A stretch of DNA of 64,000 bases from CAZABC01 sp964483405 (GCA_964483405.1 CAZABC010000002.1:124001-188000), one strand, 5' to 3'. Positions 17,696 to 27,472 are shown, counted from the stretch's first letter. Made by a program: numbers and translations. The notes: generated by a model not told the origin, from the sequence alone.

Positions 17696-19372
17696 TCAGG
17701 CCGGGGTCCGGACCCAGCGCGGCAGCTCGCGGGCGAGCGTCGCGAGCGGCAGCGAACCGTGCCCGAGCACCTCGTCGTGGAAGCTCCGCAGGTCGAAGGC
17801 GGCTCCATCGCGCTCGGCGATCTCGCGCCGGAGCCGCTCGATCTCGAGCTGCCCGAGGCGGTAGCTGAGCGCCTGGCCCGGCCAGGTCAGGTAGCGGTCG
17901 GTCTCGATGAGCGCGTCCGTCTCGGTCAGCCCGACCGAGAGGAGGAAGTCGATCGACTGCTGGCGCGTCCAGCGCAGGGCGTGCATCCCCGTGTCGACGA
18001 CGAGTCGCGCCGCCCGCCAGGCCTGGGCGGTCAGCATCCCGAACCGCTCCTGGTCGTTGCGGAACAGCCCGAGCTCGTCGGCGAGCCGCTCGGAGTAGAG
18101 GCCCCAGCCCTCGACGTAGGCGCCGCCCGCCGCTCGCGAGCCGAGCCGGCGGAACGTCGAGAGCTCGTCGTTCTCGGTCTCGAGCGCGATCTGGAAGTGG
18201 TGGCCGGGGACCGCCTCGTGATAGGTCGTGGTCGCGAGCGTCGAGAACATCCGCGAGGGCAGGTCGTAGGTGTTCGCGTAGTAGATCCCCGCCCGACTGC
18301 CGTCGGGGGCCGGCGGGAAGTAGTAGGCGAAGGGGCTGTCCTTCTCCTTGAAAGCCTCGACGGCCCGGACCTCGCAGCCTGACCGGGGCAGCCGGCCGAA
18401 GATCCTGGGCGCGACCTCCATCGCTCGCTGAATGTCCTCGCGGGCGCGCTGGAGGAGTGCCTCCGCCGTCGCCGCGTGGTTCGCCGGATCGGCGACCAGC
18501 GTCTCGCGGTAGGCCATGATGTCGTCGCCGAAGCCGGCCGCGCGGCTGATCGCGCGCTGCTCCTCCTGGATCGAGGCCACGCCGTCGAGACCGATCCGGT
18601 GGACCTCCGCCGGGTCGATGTCGAGCGTCGTCCAGACGAGGGCCTGGGTCCGGTAGAGCGCATCGCCGTCCGGGGCGGACCACAGGCCCGGCTCCTCGCG
18701 GCTCGCCGGGAGATAGGCCCGGACCGCCTCGAGGAAGGCGGCGTCGGCCGGGTAGACGACGTCCCGGACCGCGTCGCGGATCCGCCCGCGATCCGCCTCG
18801 GATGCGCCGGTGACCGCGGCCGGGATGACCGCCGCCTCGATCGGGATCGCGAGGAGTCGCTCGAGCTGGGCGACCGTCCGCTCGGCGGTGATCCGGGGCA
18901 CGGTCAGCCCGCGCGCGGCGCCCTCGCGGACCAGCTCGGCGTTCGCCGCCATGTAGGGCCCGTACGCGTGGATCCGGGCGAGCAGCCGCTCGACGCGCTC
19001 GGGGGTGTCGGCCTTCTGGAAGACGGCGATCTGGGCGAGGACCGTCTGGGGCCCGGCCATGTGGTCGACGACGCGAAGCAGGTCCACCCGCTGGTCGTCC
19101 TGCTCGATCGCGAGCTCGCAGATGACCCGGAGGATGTCGCGCGTGATCCGGTCCTCGAGGTCGAGCCCCTCCTCGGGGATCGCCATCGCCTCGGCGAGGG
19201 TCGACACGGCGAGGGCCCGGGCGGCGGCCCGGCCGACCTCCGAAGGGTCCTCCAGCCGGTCGTCGTAGCGCTCGTCGCCGTACACCGTCGCGGTCGTCGG
19301 GTTGAGCGCGAGCGTCGCCTCCCAGAACCGGTCGGCGAGCTGGTTGACGGGCGTGGTCGGGTCGAACGGCAC
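17696..19372 (-). CDS. DUF885-family metallopeptidase-like protein
   Basis: A 558-aa protein of the DUF885 family, with the zinc-binding signature HEAVPGHHFQ beginning at H385. This is the gluzincin-like HExxxGHH pattern. No signal peptide is visible in the chosen frame, so it is probably cytosolic. The GTG at 19372 has GGAGAT upstream, and a TATCCT hexamer (complement of 19442-19447) lies about 70 nt upstream as a possible promoter. Substrates of the family are poorly known. No neighbour suggests a specific peptide. Confidence 0.88.
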   Translation of the reverse strand: MPFDPTTPVNQLADRFWEATLALNPTTATVYGDERYDDRLEDPSEVGRAAARALAVSTLAEAMAIPEEGLDLEDRITRDILRVICELAIEQDDQRVDLLRVVDHMAGPQTVLAQIAVFQKADTPERVERLLARIHAYGPYMAANAELVREGAARGLTVPRITAERTVAQLERLLAIPIEAAVIPAAVTGASEADRGRIRDAVRDVVYPADAAFLEAVRAYLPASREEPGLWSAPDGDALYRTQALVWTTLDIDPAEVHRIGLDGVASIQEEQRAISRAAGFGDDIMAYRETLVADPANHAATAEALLQRAREDIQRAMEVAPRIFGRLPRSGCEVRAVEAFKEKDSPFAYYFPPAPDGSRAGIYYANTYDLPSRMFSTLATTTYHEAVPGHHFQIALETENDELSTFRRLGSRAAGGAYVEGWGLYSERLADELGLFRNDQERFGMLTAQAWRAARLVVDTGMHALRWTRQQSIDFLLSVGLTETDALIETDRYLTWPGQALSYRLGQLEIERLRREIAERDGAAFDLRSFHDEVLGHGSLPLATLARELPRWVRTPA

Positions 19373-19441
19373 GGTCGGATCTCCGGATCGGGGGTCGGCG
19401 CGGGTCGGCGGCGGTCGCAGGGACGGGACGACGTCGAGGTC

Positions 19442-19447
19442 AGGATA
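19442..19447 (-). promoter_or_regulatory. -10-like hexamer TATCCT before the DUF885 gene
   Basis: TATCCT read on the minus strand in GGCTATCCTGACC, 69 nt upstream of the GTG at 19372. It lies in the 100-bp spacer between two same-strand genes. A leader with a GGAGAT ribosome site would follow. No -35 consensus was identified. Confidence 0.35.
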
Positions 19448-19472
19448 GCCTCTCGGGCCGACCGGACGGTCG

Positions 19473-22388
19473 TCAGCCGCCGAACATCGGCAGCTGTTCG
19501 CCGCCCCGCTCGACGATCGGGTCGAGCCCGAGGAAGGGCTCGAGGCCGTCGAGCATCGGCGCTTCCGCGCCGGCGAAGGTCCGGAGGTGGCTCCACTTGA
19601 GGAGATGCCAGTTGTCATCGACGAGCGCCGCGCGCAGGAGCGGCGACCGCTCGAGCTTGTGCCGGATCAGCTCGGTCCGCTCGGGCGCGACGACGAGGAA
19701 GCGGACGGTGCCGTCGTCGCCGGGGATCCGGGCGTGGCGGCGGAGGATCGGCTCGGCGAGCATCGCCGTCCAGAGGACCTCGAGGTAGATCGTCGCTCGG
19801 CCCCGGACGTACCAGATCGCGTCGACGTCGGCCAGCGCGTCGGCCGGCGCGCGGGCGACGAGCGGCAGGTGGACGCTCCGCTCGCGGGCCTCGAGGTGGT
19901 CGGCGAGGCGGTGACCGGCGACCGGCCGGTCGAGCTCGCGCTCGGCGATCGCGACCCGGAAGCCCATCCGGTGCCCGAGGTCGGCGAGCAGCGCGAGGAT
20001 CGCGGTCCGCTCGGCCGTCCGGCGCAGGAGGTCGTCGCCGGTGACGAGCCCGTCGGGCGTCGAGGCGAGGCCACGGTAGCTCTCGAGGCAGGCCCGGACG
20101 AGACCCTCGTCGGGGAGATCGTGGCCCGGGAACAGCCCGGCGATCCGCTCGGCGAAGGCCGCCTCGGAGAGCGGCCCAGCGGTCGACAGGAGCGAGAAGA
20201 CCGCCCACTCCACGCGATCGGACAGCGGGACGGCGGCCGCCTCCCGGTCCGTCGGGTCGGCCAGCCACCAGCGGCCCGGCTCGATCTCGACGATCCGGCG
20301 CTGCGTCGGCCGGGCAAGCTCGGCGCCGATGAGGTCGATGAGGCGCTCGACGTTGCCGGCCGCGACGACCTCCTCGCGCGGCCGGCGGTCCCACAGCCCG
20401 GGCATCGTCGCGATCGACGCGCCCGGCTCTGCCGATCCCGGCGCGTCAGGAGTCTCCGGTCCCGGCGCGTCCGTCGAAGCGGGCACATCCGGCGACGCCG
20501 CGGCGCGGGGCGACCGGGCGCGGGGATCGCCCGACCGGGGCGATGGCCTCGGCTCGGGGCCGGAGGGCGACCCGGCAGCGGCGCGACCCGCGTCGTCGGG
20601 TGCGGCTCCGGGCGTGGGGGCCACGGGCGTGGGGGCATCGGCCGTCGCCCCGTCGTCGGACGCGCCGTCGGACGCGCCGCCCGCGACGAGCCGGCGAAGA
20701 TGGCCAGCGCGGTCCAGCCCGACGAGGATCTCGCCGAGGAGCCGCTCGGTCCGGGCCGGCTCGCCGCGGGCCTTGAGCACTTCGACCGCCGACTCGGTGA
20801 TCGTCCGGGCGGCCTCGGCTGCCGCGAACGGCCGCGCCTCGAACCGCTCAGCCGGTGCGAACAGCGAGCCGCTCGGGATCGACTCCGGATCCCCGCGGCC
20901 GCCCGGGACCGGCGGGAGCGACACGTTCGCCCGGGTCCGGGGACCGGGCGGCAGGGCAGCACCCGGCGGGACGAGCTCGACGGTCGCGACCGTCTCGCCG
21001 GACTCCGCGAGCCGCGCCCCGGTGACCCGGAAGCCCGCGCCGACCGCCCCGAGGACCGCGGCGATGATCGGCTCGGGACCGCTCGGGTCGCACAGGAAGA
21101 CGACGCGGCCGTCACGGGTCAGCATCGGCTCGACCGACCCGAGCGCGCGGCCGATGGCGGCGGACTGCCAGCCCCACGGGACGCGGAACGGCCCGGCGGT
21201 CAGCGCGTCGAGCGGCAGGAGCGCGGCGGCCTCCCGGCCGAGGACCCAGGCGGTCCCGAGGTAGGCGAAGGCGAGCCGTTCCGCCGTCGGCCGGACCGGT
21301 GGCTGGGCGAGGACCAGCCGGACCCCGGCGCCAGGGCGGGCTCGGGCGGCGTCGCGGGCCTCGGCGGCGAGCGAGCGCTGCGCCGACGCGGTCCCGATCC
21401 GCATGGAGACCGTCGCCGTGCCGTCGACGAGCGATCGGAGGTCCATCCCGACCCGGGCCTGCAGCTGGCTGCCCGGACCACCCTCGAGCCGCTGGAGGAA
21501 GGCTCGGACGGCCCGGTAGCCGTCCTCGAACGCGAGCCACGGGTTCCGCTCCCGCCAGGCGCCCGACGGCAGGCGGACCCGGCCGCCGACGATGCGGAGC
21601 TGGGCGGTCCGGCCGGGGGCGACGAGCAGCCGACCCGAGGGCAGGATCGCGTGGAGGAGGGCGAGCCGCAGGGCGGCCTGCACGTTCGCCGCACGGAGGT
21701 CCCCTTCGAGTCGCTCGAGGATCGCTGCCAGCCCGAGCAGCTGCCGCGGCGTGTGGAGGTCGAGCAGCTCGTCGACGAGACCGGGTGCGGCGTCGGGCAC
21801 CGGGAAGCGATCGGCGACGGCCCGGCGCATCGACTCGAAGTCCTCGCCCGTGTCGTCGGCCGCCCGCGCGAGGTCGGCGTCGTCGAGCGGGGCGTGACGG
21901 TCCTCGCTGCCGCCGCGCTGGGCGCGGCACGCCGAGCAGCGGTAATGCCGGGTCGTCGGCCGGACGACACCGTCCGGTCCGGGGCTCCAGCCGATCTCGT
22001 CGATCACGAGCGGGCGCTCGCAGGTCGCGCAGCGCGTCGCGAACCGGTCGCAGATCCAGAGCTTGAGGCTCGTCTCGCGGCGCGGGGCGCCGGCCAGCGA
22101 CTGGAACGCCGCGTCGAGGTGGCGGAGGTCGGGCGGCCGCAGGACGACCTCGGCGAGCAGCCGGTCGAGCGGGCTCGATTCGAGGGTGATCGCCCGCCGT
22201 TGCCGATCGACGGCGGCCCGGGCGATCCAGCCGCCGCGGCCATGGAGGTCGAGGACGACGTCGCCGGGGGCCGAGAGCGCCTCGAGCCGGGCGACGACGA
22301 CCGCCGGCGGGGGCGGCGGACTGAGCCGCTCGAACGCGGGCAGGGCGAGGCCCGGCTCGTCCCGGGCGAGGAGGGCGCGGCCGACCAT
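19473..22388 (-). CDS. Degenerate DNA-methylase-like protein with zinc ribbon and possible nuclease-like C-terminus
   Basis: A 971-aa protein. Residues 40-155 look like the start of an adenine-DNA methylase of the DUF1156 kind: a motif I-like strand VVLDLHGRGG, then SLKLWICDRFATRC and a four-cysteine zinc ribbon (C120, C123, C151, C154), then LHTPRQLLGLAAILE. The motif IV position, normally (D/N)PPY, reads VLAQPPV, so methyl transfer is doubtful. An Ala/Pro-rich linker follows. The last ~270 residues include DAIWYVRG...YLEVLWTA and FLVVAPERTELIRHKL, reminiscent of a PD-(D/E)xK nuclease core, though the full motif is not clear. Start at ATG 22388, or 22397 in frame. It is divergent from moxR. 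A DNA-processing or defence-derived role is inferred. Confidence 0.65.
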   Translation of the reverse strand: MVGRALLARDEPGLALPAFERLSPPPPPAVVVARLEALSAPGDVVLDLHGRGGWIARAAVDRQRRAITLESSPLDRLLAEVVLRPPDLRHLDAAFQSLAGAPRRETSLKLWICDRFATRCATCERPLVIDEIGWSPGPDGVVRPTTRHYRCSACRAQRGGSEDRHAPLDDADLARAADDTGEDFESMRRAVADRFPVPDAAPGLVDELLDLHTPRQLLGLAAILERLEGDLRAANVQAALRLALLHAILPSGRLLVAPGRTAQLRIVGGRVRLPSGAWRERNPWLAFEDGYRAVRAFLQRLEGGPGSQLQARVGMDLRSLVDGTATVSMRIGTASAQRSLAAEARDAARARPGAGVRLVLAQPPVRPTAERLAFAYLGTAWVLGREAAALLPLDALTAGPFRVPWGWQSAAIGRALGSVEPMLTRDGRVVFLCDPSGPEPIIAAVLGAVGAGFRVTGARLAESGETVATVELVPPGAALPPGPRTRANVSLPPVPGGRGDPESIPSGSLFAPAERFEARPFAAAEAARTITESAVEVLKARGEPARTERLLGEILVGLDRAGHLRRLVAGGASDGASDDGATADAPTPVAPTPGAAPDDAGRAAAGSPSGPEPRPSPRSGDPRARSPRAAASPDVPASTDAPGPETPDAPGSAEPGASIATMPGLWDRRPREEVVAAGNVERLIDLIGAELARPTQRRIVEIEPGRWWLADPTDREAAAVPLSDRVEWAVFSLLSTAGPLSEAAFAERIAGLFPGHDLPDEGLVRACLESYRGLASTPDGLVTGDDLLRRTAERTAILALLADLGHRMGFRVAIAERELDRPVAGHRLADHLEARERSVHLPLVARAPADALADVDAIWYVRGRATIYLEVLWTAMLAEPILRRHARIPGDDGTVRFLVVAPERTELIRHKLERSPLLRAALVDDNWHLLKWSHLRTFAGAEAPMLDGLEPFLGLDPIVERGGEQLPMFGG

Positions 22389-22436
22389 CGCCCCCATCGT
22401 GCCACAGGGCGGCCGGCCCGACACCGGGGCGGCGAG

Positions 22437-22442
22437 TACCAT
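22437..22442 (+). promoter_or_regulatory. Possible -10 TACCAT for the moxR operon
   Basis: TACCAT in the 112-bp divergent spacer between the methylase-like gene and moxR. Transcription from here would give a leader of about 50 nt containing the GGAGGT ribosome site at 22489-22494. No -35 consensus was seen. Confidence 0.3.
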
Positions 22443-22500
22443 CGCCACGGTCGGCGCTCCCGGGCCGGACGCGCCGCGCAGGTACGACGGAGGTACGAAG

Positions 22501-23553
22501 GTGACCGACGACCGGCGGCCGCGCGATGGTCGAGCCACCTGGGCGGCCGTCCGGGAGGCCGTCGCCCGGGCGGTCGTCGGCGGCGACTCGGCGCTCCGGC
22601 TCGTCCTCGTCGCGGTCCTCGCCGACGGCCACGCGCTCATCGAGGACGTGCCCGGCATCGGCAAGACGCTCCTCGCCCGGGCCGTCGCCCGGGCGCTCGG
22701 GATCCGGACCGCCCGGATCCAGGGCACGCCGGACCTCCTCCCGGTCGACGTCACCGGTGGCTCGATCCTCGAGGGAGGCTCCCTCCGGTTCGTCGAGGGC
22801 CCGGTCTTCACGAACCTCCTCCTCGTCGACGAGATCAACCGGGCCACCCCGCGGACGCAGTCCGCGCTGCTCGAGGCGATGCAGGAGCGTCAGGTGTCCG
22901 TCGAGGGTGTCACCCGGCTCCTGCCCGACCCGTTCCTCGTCCTGGCGACCCAGAACCCGGTCGAGTACGAGGGGACCTTCGCCCTGCCCGAGGCCCAGCT
23001 GGACCGGTTCCTGCTCCGCATCCGGCTGGGCTACCCCGACGCCGCGGGCGAGCGGGCGATCGCCCGGCGCTACCGCGAGGTCGCGGAGCCGCTCGAGCTC
23101 GTCCCGGCGGTCCTCGACGGCCCGACGATCGTCGGGCTCCGCGAGCAGGTCCGGGGGATCCACGTCGCCGATGAGGTCGAGGGCTACGTGGTGGCCCTGA
23201 CGGCGGCGACGCGCGAGCACCCGCAGCTCTCGCTCGGCGCGAGCCCGCGGGCGACCGTCGCGCTCTACCGCGCGGCCCAGGCGTGGGCGTTCCTCGACGG
23301 GCGCGACTTCGTCCGACCCGACGACGTGAAGGCGATGACCCCCGCGGTCCTCCCCCACCGGCTCGTCGTCGATCTCGACCAGGGGCTCCGTGGCGCGACG
23401 GCGGACGGGATCGTGGCCGGGCTCCTCGCCTCGGTCCCCGCGCCGCCGGGACCCGACGCGGCCGGCAACGGTGCGGACCAGGCCGCGGTGACGGCCCCGT
23501 CGGCGGTCGCCCCGCCCGGCACGGAGCGATACCGGCGCCCGGACCCCGCGTGA
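22501..23553 (+). CDS. MoxR-family AAA+ ATPase
   Basis: A 350-aa AAA+ chaperone-like ATPase. Walker A is GIGKTLLAR (near 52-60), Walker B is LLLVDEINRA, followed by sensor I (ATQNPVEYEGTFALPEAQLDRF), all diagnostic of MoxR. MoxR proteins work with von Willebrand/DUF58 partners in assembly or metal insertion of protein complexes, or in stress response. The GTG at 22501 has GGAGGT 6 nt upstream. The C-terminal ~30 residues are low-complexity. The DUF58 gene starts 4 bp after its stop, and a DUF4129 membrane protein follows, the usual MoxR gene set. Confidence 0.93.
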   Translation: MTDDRRPRDGRATWAAVREAVARAVVGGDSALRLVLVAVLADGHALIEDVPGIGKTLLARAVARALGIRTARIQGTPDLLPVDVTGGSILEGGSLRFVEGPVFTNLLLVDEINRATPRTQSALLEAMQERQVSVEGVTRLLPDPFLVLATQNPVEYEGTFALPEAQLDRFLLRIRLGYPDAAGERAIARRYREVAEPLELVPAVLDGPTIVGLREQVRGIHVADEVEGYVVALTAATREHPQLSLGASPRATVALYRAAQAWAFLDGRDFVRPDDVKAMTPAVLPHRLVVDLDQGLRGATADGIVAGLLASVPAPPGPDAAGNGADQAAVTAPSAVAPPGTERYRRPDPA

Positions 23554-23557
23554 CGCG

Positions 23558-24784
23558 GTGACCGGTCGGATCGCCCTCGGCCTCGCCGTCGCGGTCGCCG
23601 GCAGCCTGCTCGCTGCCCCGCTCGTCGTCGCCCTCGGTCTTGCCATCGCCCTGGTCGACGCGATCCGGCTGCCCTGGCGCCGGCGCGGCCTCGACGACGT
23701 CGAGTACAGCCGGCGGCTGTCGACCGATCGGGCGGTCGTCGGCGACGAGATCGCCCTCGACGTCAGCGTCTGGAACCGCAAGCGCCTGCCGCTCGCCTGG
23801 CTGCGAGCCGAGGACGCGGCGAGCGTCGGGCTCGAGGTGCGAGAGCGCGAGCTCACCTCGGTCGAGGGCGTCGGGCGGGCACTGGTCAACGCCTGGACGC
23901 TCGCGCCGTACGAGCGCGTGGTCCGCCACTTCCACCTCGTCGCGGCCCGACGGGGCGTCCACCAGCTGGGACCCGTCCGGCTCGCCGTCGGCGACCTGCT
24001 CGCCGGACAGGCCGGCGAGGCCGCGCGACCGAGCGTCGACCGGATCGTCGTCCGGCCGCGGATCGTGCCGGTCGCCGGGCTGGAGCCGGCCGCCCGGTGG
24101 GGCGGCCTCGACCGGGCCAGGCGTGGCCTGCTCGAGCAGCCGCTCGCCTACGCGGGGGTCCGCGACTACCAGCCGGGCGACCCGCTCCGGCGGATCCACC
24201 AGCGGGCGTCGGCGCGGCTCGGCCGGCCCGTGGTCAAGCGGTTCGACCCGGCCCGGGAACGCGAGGTCCTCGTGGCCCTCGACATCCAGACGGTCGAGGG
24301 TCCGGCCTGGATGCCGGTCGCCGACGACGACCGGGTCGAGGAGCTGTGCGTCGTCGTCGCGTCCGTCGCCCGGCGCCTCCGGGCGGACGGCGCAGCCGTC
24401 GGGCTCGCGGTCGCGGGCTATGCGGGAACGGTCCGGCCGGTCGCGATCCTGCCGCCCGCGGCATCGGCCGGCCAGGTCCCCCGGATCCTCGACCTCCTGG
24501 CCCGGCTCGCCCCGTACCCGTCGGCGAGCTTCGACCGGCTCCTCGGGACGTTACCGCGGGTGCTCGCGCCGGGCGCCGAGATCCTGCTCGTGTCGGCTCG
24601 CGACCCGGCCCCGTTCCTCGCTGCCGCCCGACGCCTCGGCGCGATGGGCTATGGCGTGACGCTGCTCGCGATCGGGCCGGGCGCCGACGGAGCCGCCGAT
24701 CGGGCTCGGGCGGCCCGGATCGCGGCCCGGGTGGGCCGGCTGGACGGCACGTGGGCCGACGCCCGCGGCCTGGCGGTCGCGTGA
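23558..24784 (+). CDS. DUF58 domain protein
   Basis: A 408-aa protein with two N-terminal membrane helices (about residues 4-33), a beta-rich extracytoplasmic-like region, and the DUF58 core motif YAGVRDYQPGDPLRRIHQ followed by a von Willebrand A-like fold (VLVALDIQT). DUF58 proteins are standard partners of MoxR. The metal-site-like DxSxS of many vWA domains is not obvious here. The GTG at 23558 lies 4 bp after the moxR stop; its own TGA overlaps the next GTG. Confidence 0.9.
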   Translation: MTGRIALGLAVAVAGSLLAAPLVVALGLAIALVDAIRLPWRRRGLDDVEYSRRLSTDRAVVGDEIALDVSVWNRKRLPLAWLRAEDAASVGLEVRERELTSVEGVGRALVNAWTLAPYERVVRHFHLVAARRGVHQLGPVRLAVGDLLAGQAGEAARPSVDRIVVRPRIVPVAGLEPAARWGGLDRARRGLLEQPLAYAGVRDYQPGDPLRRIHQRASARLGRPVVKRFDPAREREVLVALDIQTVEGPAWMPVADDDRVEELCVVVASVARRLRADGAAVGLAVAGYAGTVRPVAILPPAASAGQVPRILDLLARLAPYPSASFDRLLGTLPRVLAPGAEILLVSARDPAPFLAAARRLGAMGYGVTLLAIGPGADGAADRARAARIAARVGRLDGTWADARGLAVA

Positions 24785-26154
24785 GCGCGGCGACGTCTCC
24801 GCCCGCGGTCGCCCGACCGGCCCGGACGGGGGCTGCCCTCGACTTCGCGCCATCGCTCCTCGTCGCGCTCGCGGAGGGTGCCTGGGTCGCCGCGATCTAC
24901 GCGGTCGTGCAGGCGGCGGCGGGCGGGCCGGCACCGCTCGGGCCGGTCGCGATGGGCCTCGCGGCGCTCACCGGCATGCTCGTCGCCCGGCGCTGGGGCC
25001 CGGGGCTCGGCGACCGCTGGCCGACCGTCGCCCTCGCCGGCGTCATCGCCGCCGGGGCGATCGGCTGGCTCGTCGTCCCGGCGGTCCTCGGCGAGCTCCT
25101 CGCCCTCGACCCGGACGGGGCCGCCCGGGCGCACCCCGGTGGCTGGCTGGCCGGGCTCGCCTTCTTCCGCGGGACCGCCCACGCGCGGGCGGTCCGGTCC
25201 GACGAGGTCACCGCCACGCTCATCGAGGTCGGCCTGCCCGGCCTGATCCTGCCGGTCCTCGCCGCCGGGATGCTCCCGGAGCCGGAGCGCTCGGCCGCGC
25301 TCGGCGGCGTGACCGTGGCGGTCGTCGTCTTCCTCGTGGCGGGCACGCTCGCCCTCGCCGTCACCCGGATCGCCGCGGTCGGTCGCTCGGCCGGCTTCGA
25401 CTGGCGGCGCAACCGGGCCTGGCTCGGCCTCGTCGCCCTCCTCGCCGTCGGGGTCGTCGTCGCGGCGCTGCCGGCGGCGGTCGTGGTCGGCCCGGCCGTC
25501 CGCGTCCTGATCGCGCTCTTCGCCCTGCCGGTCCTCGCCGTCGGGACGCTCGCGGGGCTCGGCCAGGTCCGGACCAGGACGCTCATCGGGCTGCTCGTGC
25601 TCGCCGTCGTCCTCGTCATCCTCGCGGCGCTCGCCGGTGGGCCTGGCCAGCTCGCCCCCGAGCCGGCCGAGCCCGGCGGCGTCGGCGGCGACGACGGCGA
25701 GTCGACGCTGGTCACGATCTCCGGCGGCGGGCTGCTCGTCGTCCTCGTCGTCGTCGGGATCCTCGTCCTGGCCCGGCTCTGGATGCGCGAGGCGCTCGGG
25801 CCGGTCGAGGGCGACGTCGGCGAGGAGCGGACGATCGACACGACCGCGCCGGTCCGCGTCGTCGCGGCGCCGGGGCGCCGTGGTCGACGCCGGACGGCCG
25901 AGCCGGTCGACGCCGCCGGGGCCTACCTCGCCCTCCTCGACGACCTCGAGCCCGACGCCGACCGGCGCCGCCGAGACGGGGAGACCCCGGCCGAGCATGC
26001 CGGTCGGCTCCGTCGCGCCGGGCTCGGGGCATTGGGCATCGACCTGCTCGCCGCGGACTACGAGCTCGTGCGGTTCGCCGGCCGGCCGCTGCGACCGAGC
26101 GAGACGCGGCGGGCGCTCGACCGCTGGCGGCGGCTCCGGCGCGGCCGACGCTGA
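24781..26154 (+). CDS. Membrane protein with C-terminal DUF4129 domain
   Basis: A 457-aa protein with about nine hydrophobic helices, then a cytoplasmic C-terminal segment (about 380-457) of the DUF4129 type: AAGAYLALLDDLE...GETPAEHAGRLRR and YELVRFAGRPL. In many bacteria DUF4129 is the tail of TgpA-like transglutaminases, but the transglutaminase domain (Cys-His-Asp) is absent here. It overlaps the DUF58 gene by 4 bp (GTGA). It probably forms the membrane part of the MoxR system. Confidence 0.85.
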   Translation: MSAATSPPAVARPARTGAALDFAPSLLVALAEGAWVAAIYAVVQAAAGGPAPLGPVAMGLAALTGMLVARRWGPGLGDRWPTVALAGVIAAGAIGWLVVPAVLGELLALDPDGAARAHPGGWLAGLAFFRGTAHARAVRSDEVTATLIEVGLPGLILPVLAAGMLPEPERSAALGGVTVAVVVFLVAGTLALAVTRIAAVGRSAGFDWRRNRAWLGLVALLAVGVVVAALPAAVVVGPAVRVLIALFALPVLAVGTLAGLGQVRTRTLIGLLVLAVVLVILAALAGGPGQLAPEPAEPGGVGGDDGESTLVTISGGGLLVVLVVVGILVLARLWMREALGPVEGDVGEERTIDTTAPVRVVAAPGRRGRRRTAEPVDAAGAYLALLDDLEPDADRRRRDGETPAEHAGRLRRAGLGALGIDLLAADYELVRFAGRPLRPSETRRALDRWRRLRRGRR

Positions 26155-26157
26155 CCG

Positions 26158-27432
26158 ATGGACCGGCCACCCGCGGACCGCGGCTCGCGGCTGCGAGGGA
26201 TGGTCGTCGACGTCGCGCCGCTCCGACACGACCGCGACTTCCGGCTGCTCTGGGTCGGCCAGCTCGTGAGCGGCGTCGGCCGCCAGGTGACGGTCGTCGC
26301 GCTGCCCTTCCAGCTGTACGTCCTGACCGGCTCGCCGCTCGCCGTCGGGCTGCTCGCGGTCGTCCAGCTCGTGCCGATCCTGCTCTTCGCGCTCGGCGGC
26401 GGCGCGCTCGCCGACGCGATCGACCGCCGCCGGCTGCTGCTGGCGACGCAGGGCGGCCTCGCCCTCGCCAGCCTCGCCCTCGTGGGCCTGGCGATCACCC
26501 CGGACGCTCCCATCGCCGGCTACTACGTCGTCGCGTTCCTCGCCGCCGGCATCGGCGCCGTCGACCAGCCCGCCCGGACGGCGTCGATCCCGCGGCTGGT
26601 CCCGCGCGAGCGGCTGCCCGCGGCCATCTCGCTCGGCCAGCTCGGCTTCAACGCGATGTCCGTCGCCGGGCCGGCGCTCGGCGGCGTCCTCATCGCCACC
26701 ATCGGGGTGGCGGGGGCGTTCGCCTTCGACGCGGTGACCTTCCTCGCCGCCATCGTCGCGCTCCTCGGGATGGCGCCGTTGCCACCTCACCCGGGGGCCG
26801 CCCGGCCGAGCCTCACGACGATCCGCGAGGGGCTCCGGTTCGCCCGGCGGCGCCGGGTCGTCCTCTCCACGTTCGTCGTCGACCTCGTGGCGATGGTCTT
26901 CGGGATGCCGACGTCGCTCTTCCCCGCCCTCGCCCTCGACGTCTTCAAGGTCGGCCCGGTCGGGGTCGGGTTGCTGACCGCGGCGCCGGCAGCCGGCGCG
27001 CTCGTCGCGGTGCTCGCCAGCGGCTGGACCGGCCGGGTCCGGCGGCCGGGCCGGGCCGTCATCATCGCCGTCGCCGGCTGGGGTGCGGCGATCGTCGCCT
27101 TCGGCCTCGTGACCGAGGCGTTCGCCCTCGCCCTCGTGTTCCTCGCGATCGCCGGCGCCGCCGACGTGATCAGCGCCATCTTCCGGAGCGTGATCGTCCA
27201 GTTCGAGACGCCCGACGACCTCCGGGGGCGGGTCATGTCGATCCACGGGCTGGTCGTGACGAGCGGTCCACGGCTCGGCGACGCCGAGGCCGCGGTCGTC
27301 GCGGCGCTCGTCGGTCCGCAGCTGTCGGTGATCTCGGGGGGCGTGCTCTGCCTCATCGGCCTGGCATGGGTCGTCCGCGCCTTCCCGGAGCTCGGCCGGT
27401 ACGAGAGCCCGATCGCCCCGGGCACCGGCTGA
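26158..27432 (+). CDS. MFS transporter, EntS-like
   Basis: A 424-aa transporter with twelve predicted helices. RHDRDFRLLWVGQLVSGVGRQ at the first helix and ADAIDRRRLLL in the loop between helices 2 and 3 are typical of the MFS_3/EntS subgroup, which exports siderophores or drugs. The substrate cannot be told. It starts 3 bp after the DUF4129 gene and is probably cotranscribed with the MoxR genes, though a functional link is not evident. Confidence 0.88.
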   Translation: MDRPPADRGSRLRGMVVDVAPLRHDRDFRLLWVGQLVSGVGRQVTVVALPFQLYVLTGSPLAVGLLAVVQLVPILLFALGGGALADAIDRRRLLLATQGGLALASLALVGLAITPDAPIAGYYVVAFLAAGIGAVDQPARTASIPRLVPRERLPAAISLGQLGFNAMSVAGPALGGVLIATIGVAGAFAFDAVTFLAAIVALLGMAPLPPHPGAARPSLTTIREGLRFARRRRVVLSTFVVDLVAMVFGMPTSLFPALALDVFKVGPVGVGLLTAAPAAGALVAVLASGWTGRVRRPGRAVIIAVAGWGAAIVAFGLVTEAFALALVFLAIAGAADVISAIFRSVIVQFETPDDLRGRVMSIHGLVVTSGPRLGDAEAAVVAALVGPQLSVISGGVLCLIGLAWVVRAFPELGRYESPIAPGTG

Positions 27433-27472
27433 GGGCGTCGCGGAGCGACCGGCGCTCGGCTACCCTGCGGCG

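Noticed and set aside
19587..23174. 1195-codon plus-strand open frame
   Set aside because: Antisense to the methylase-like gene and then out of frame with moxR; no motif.
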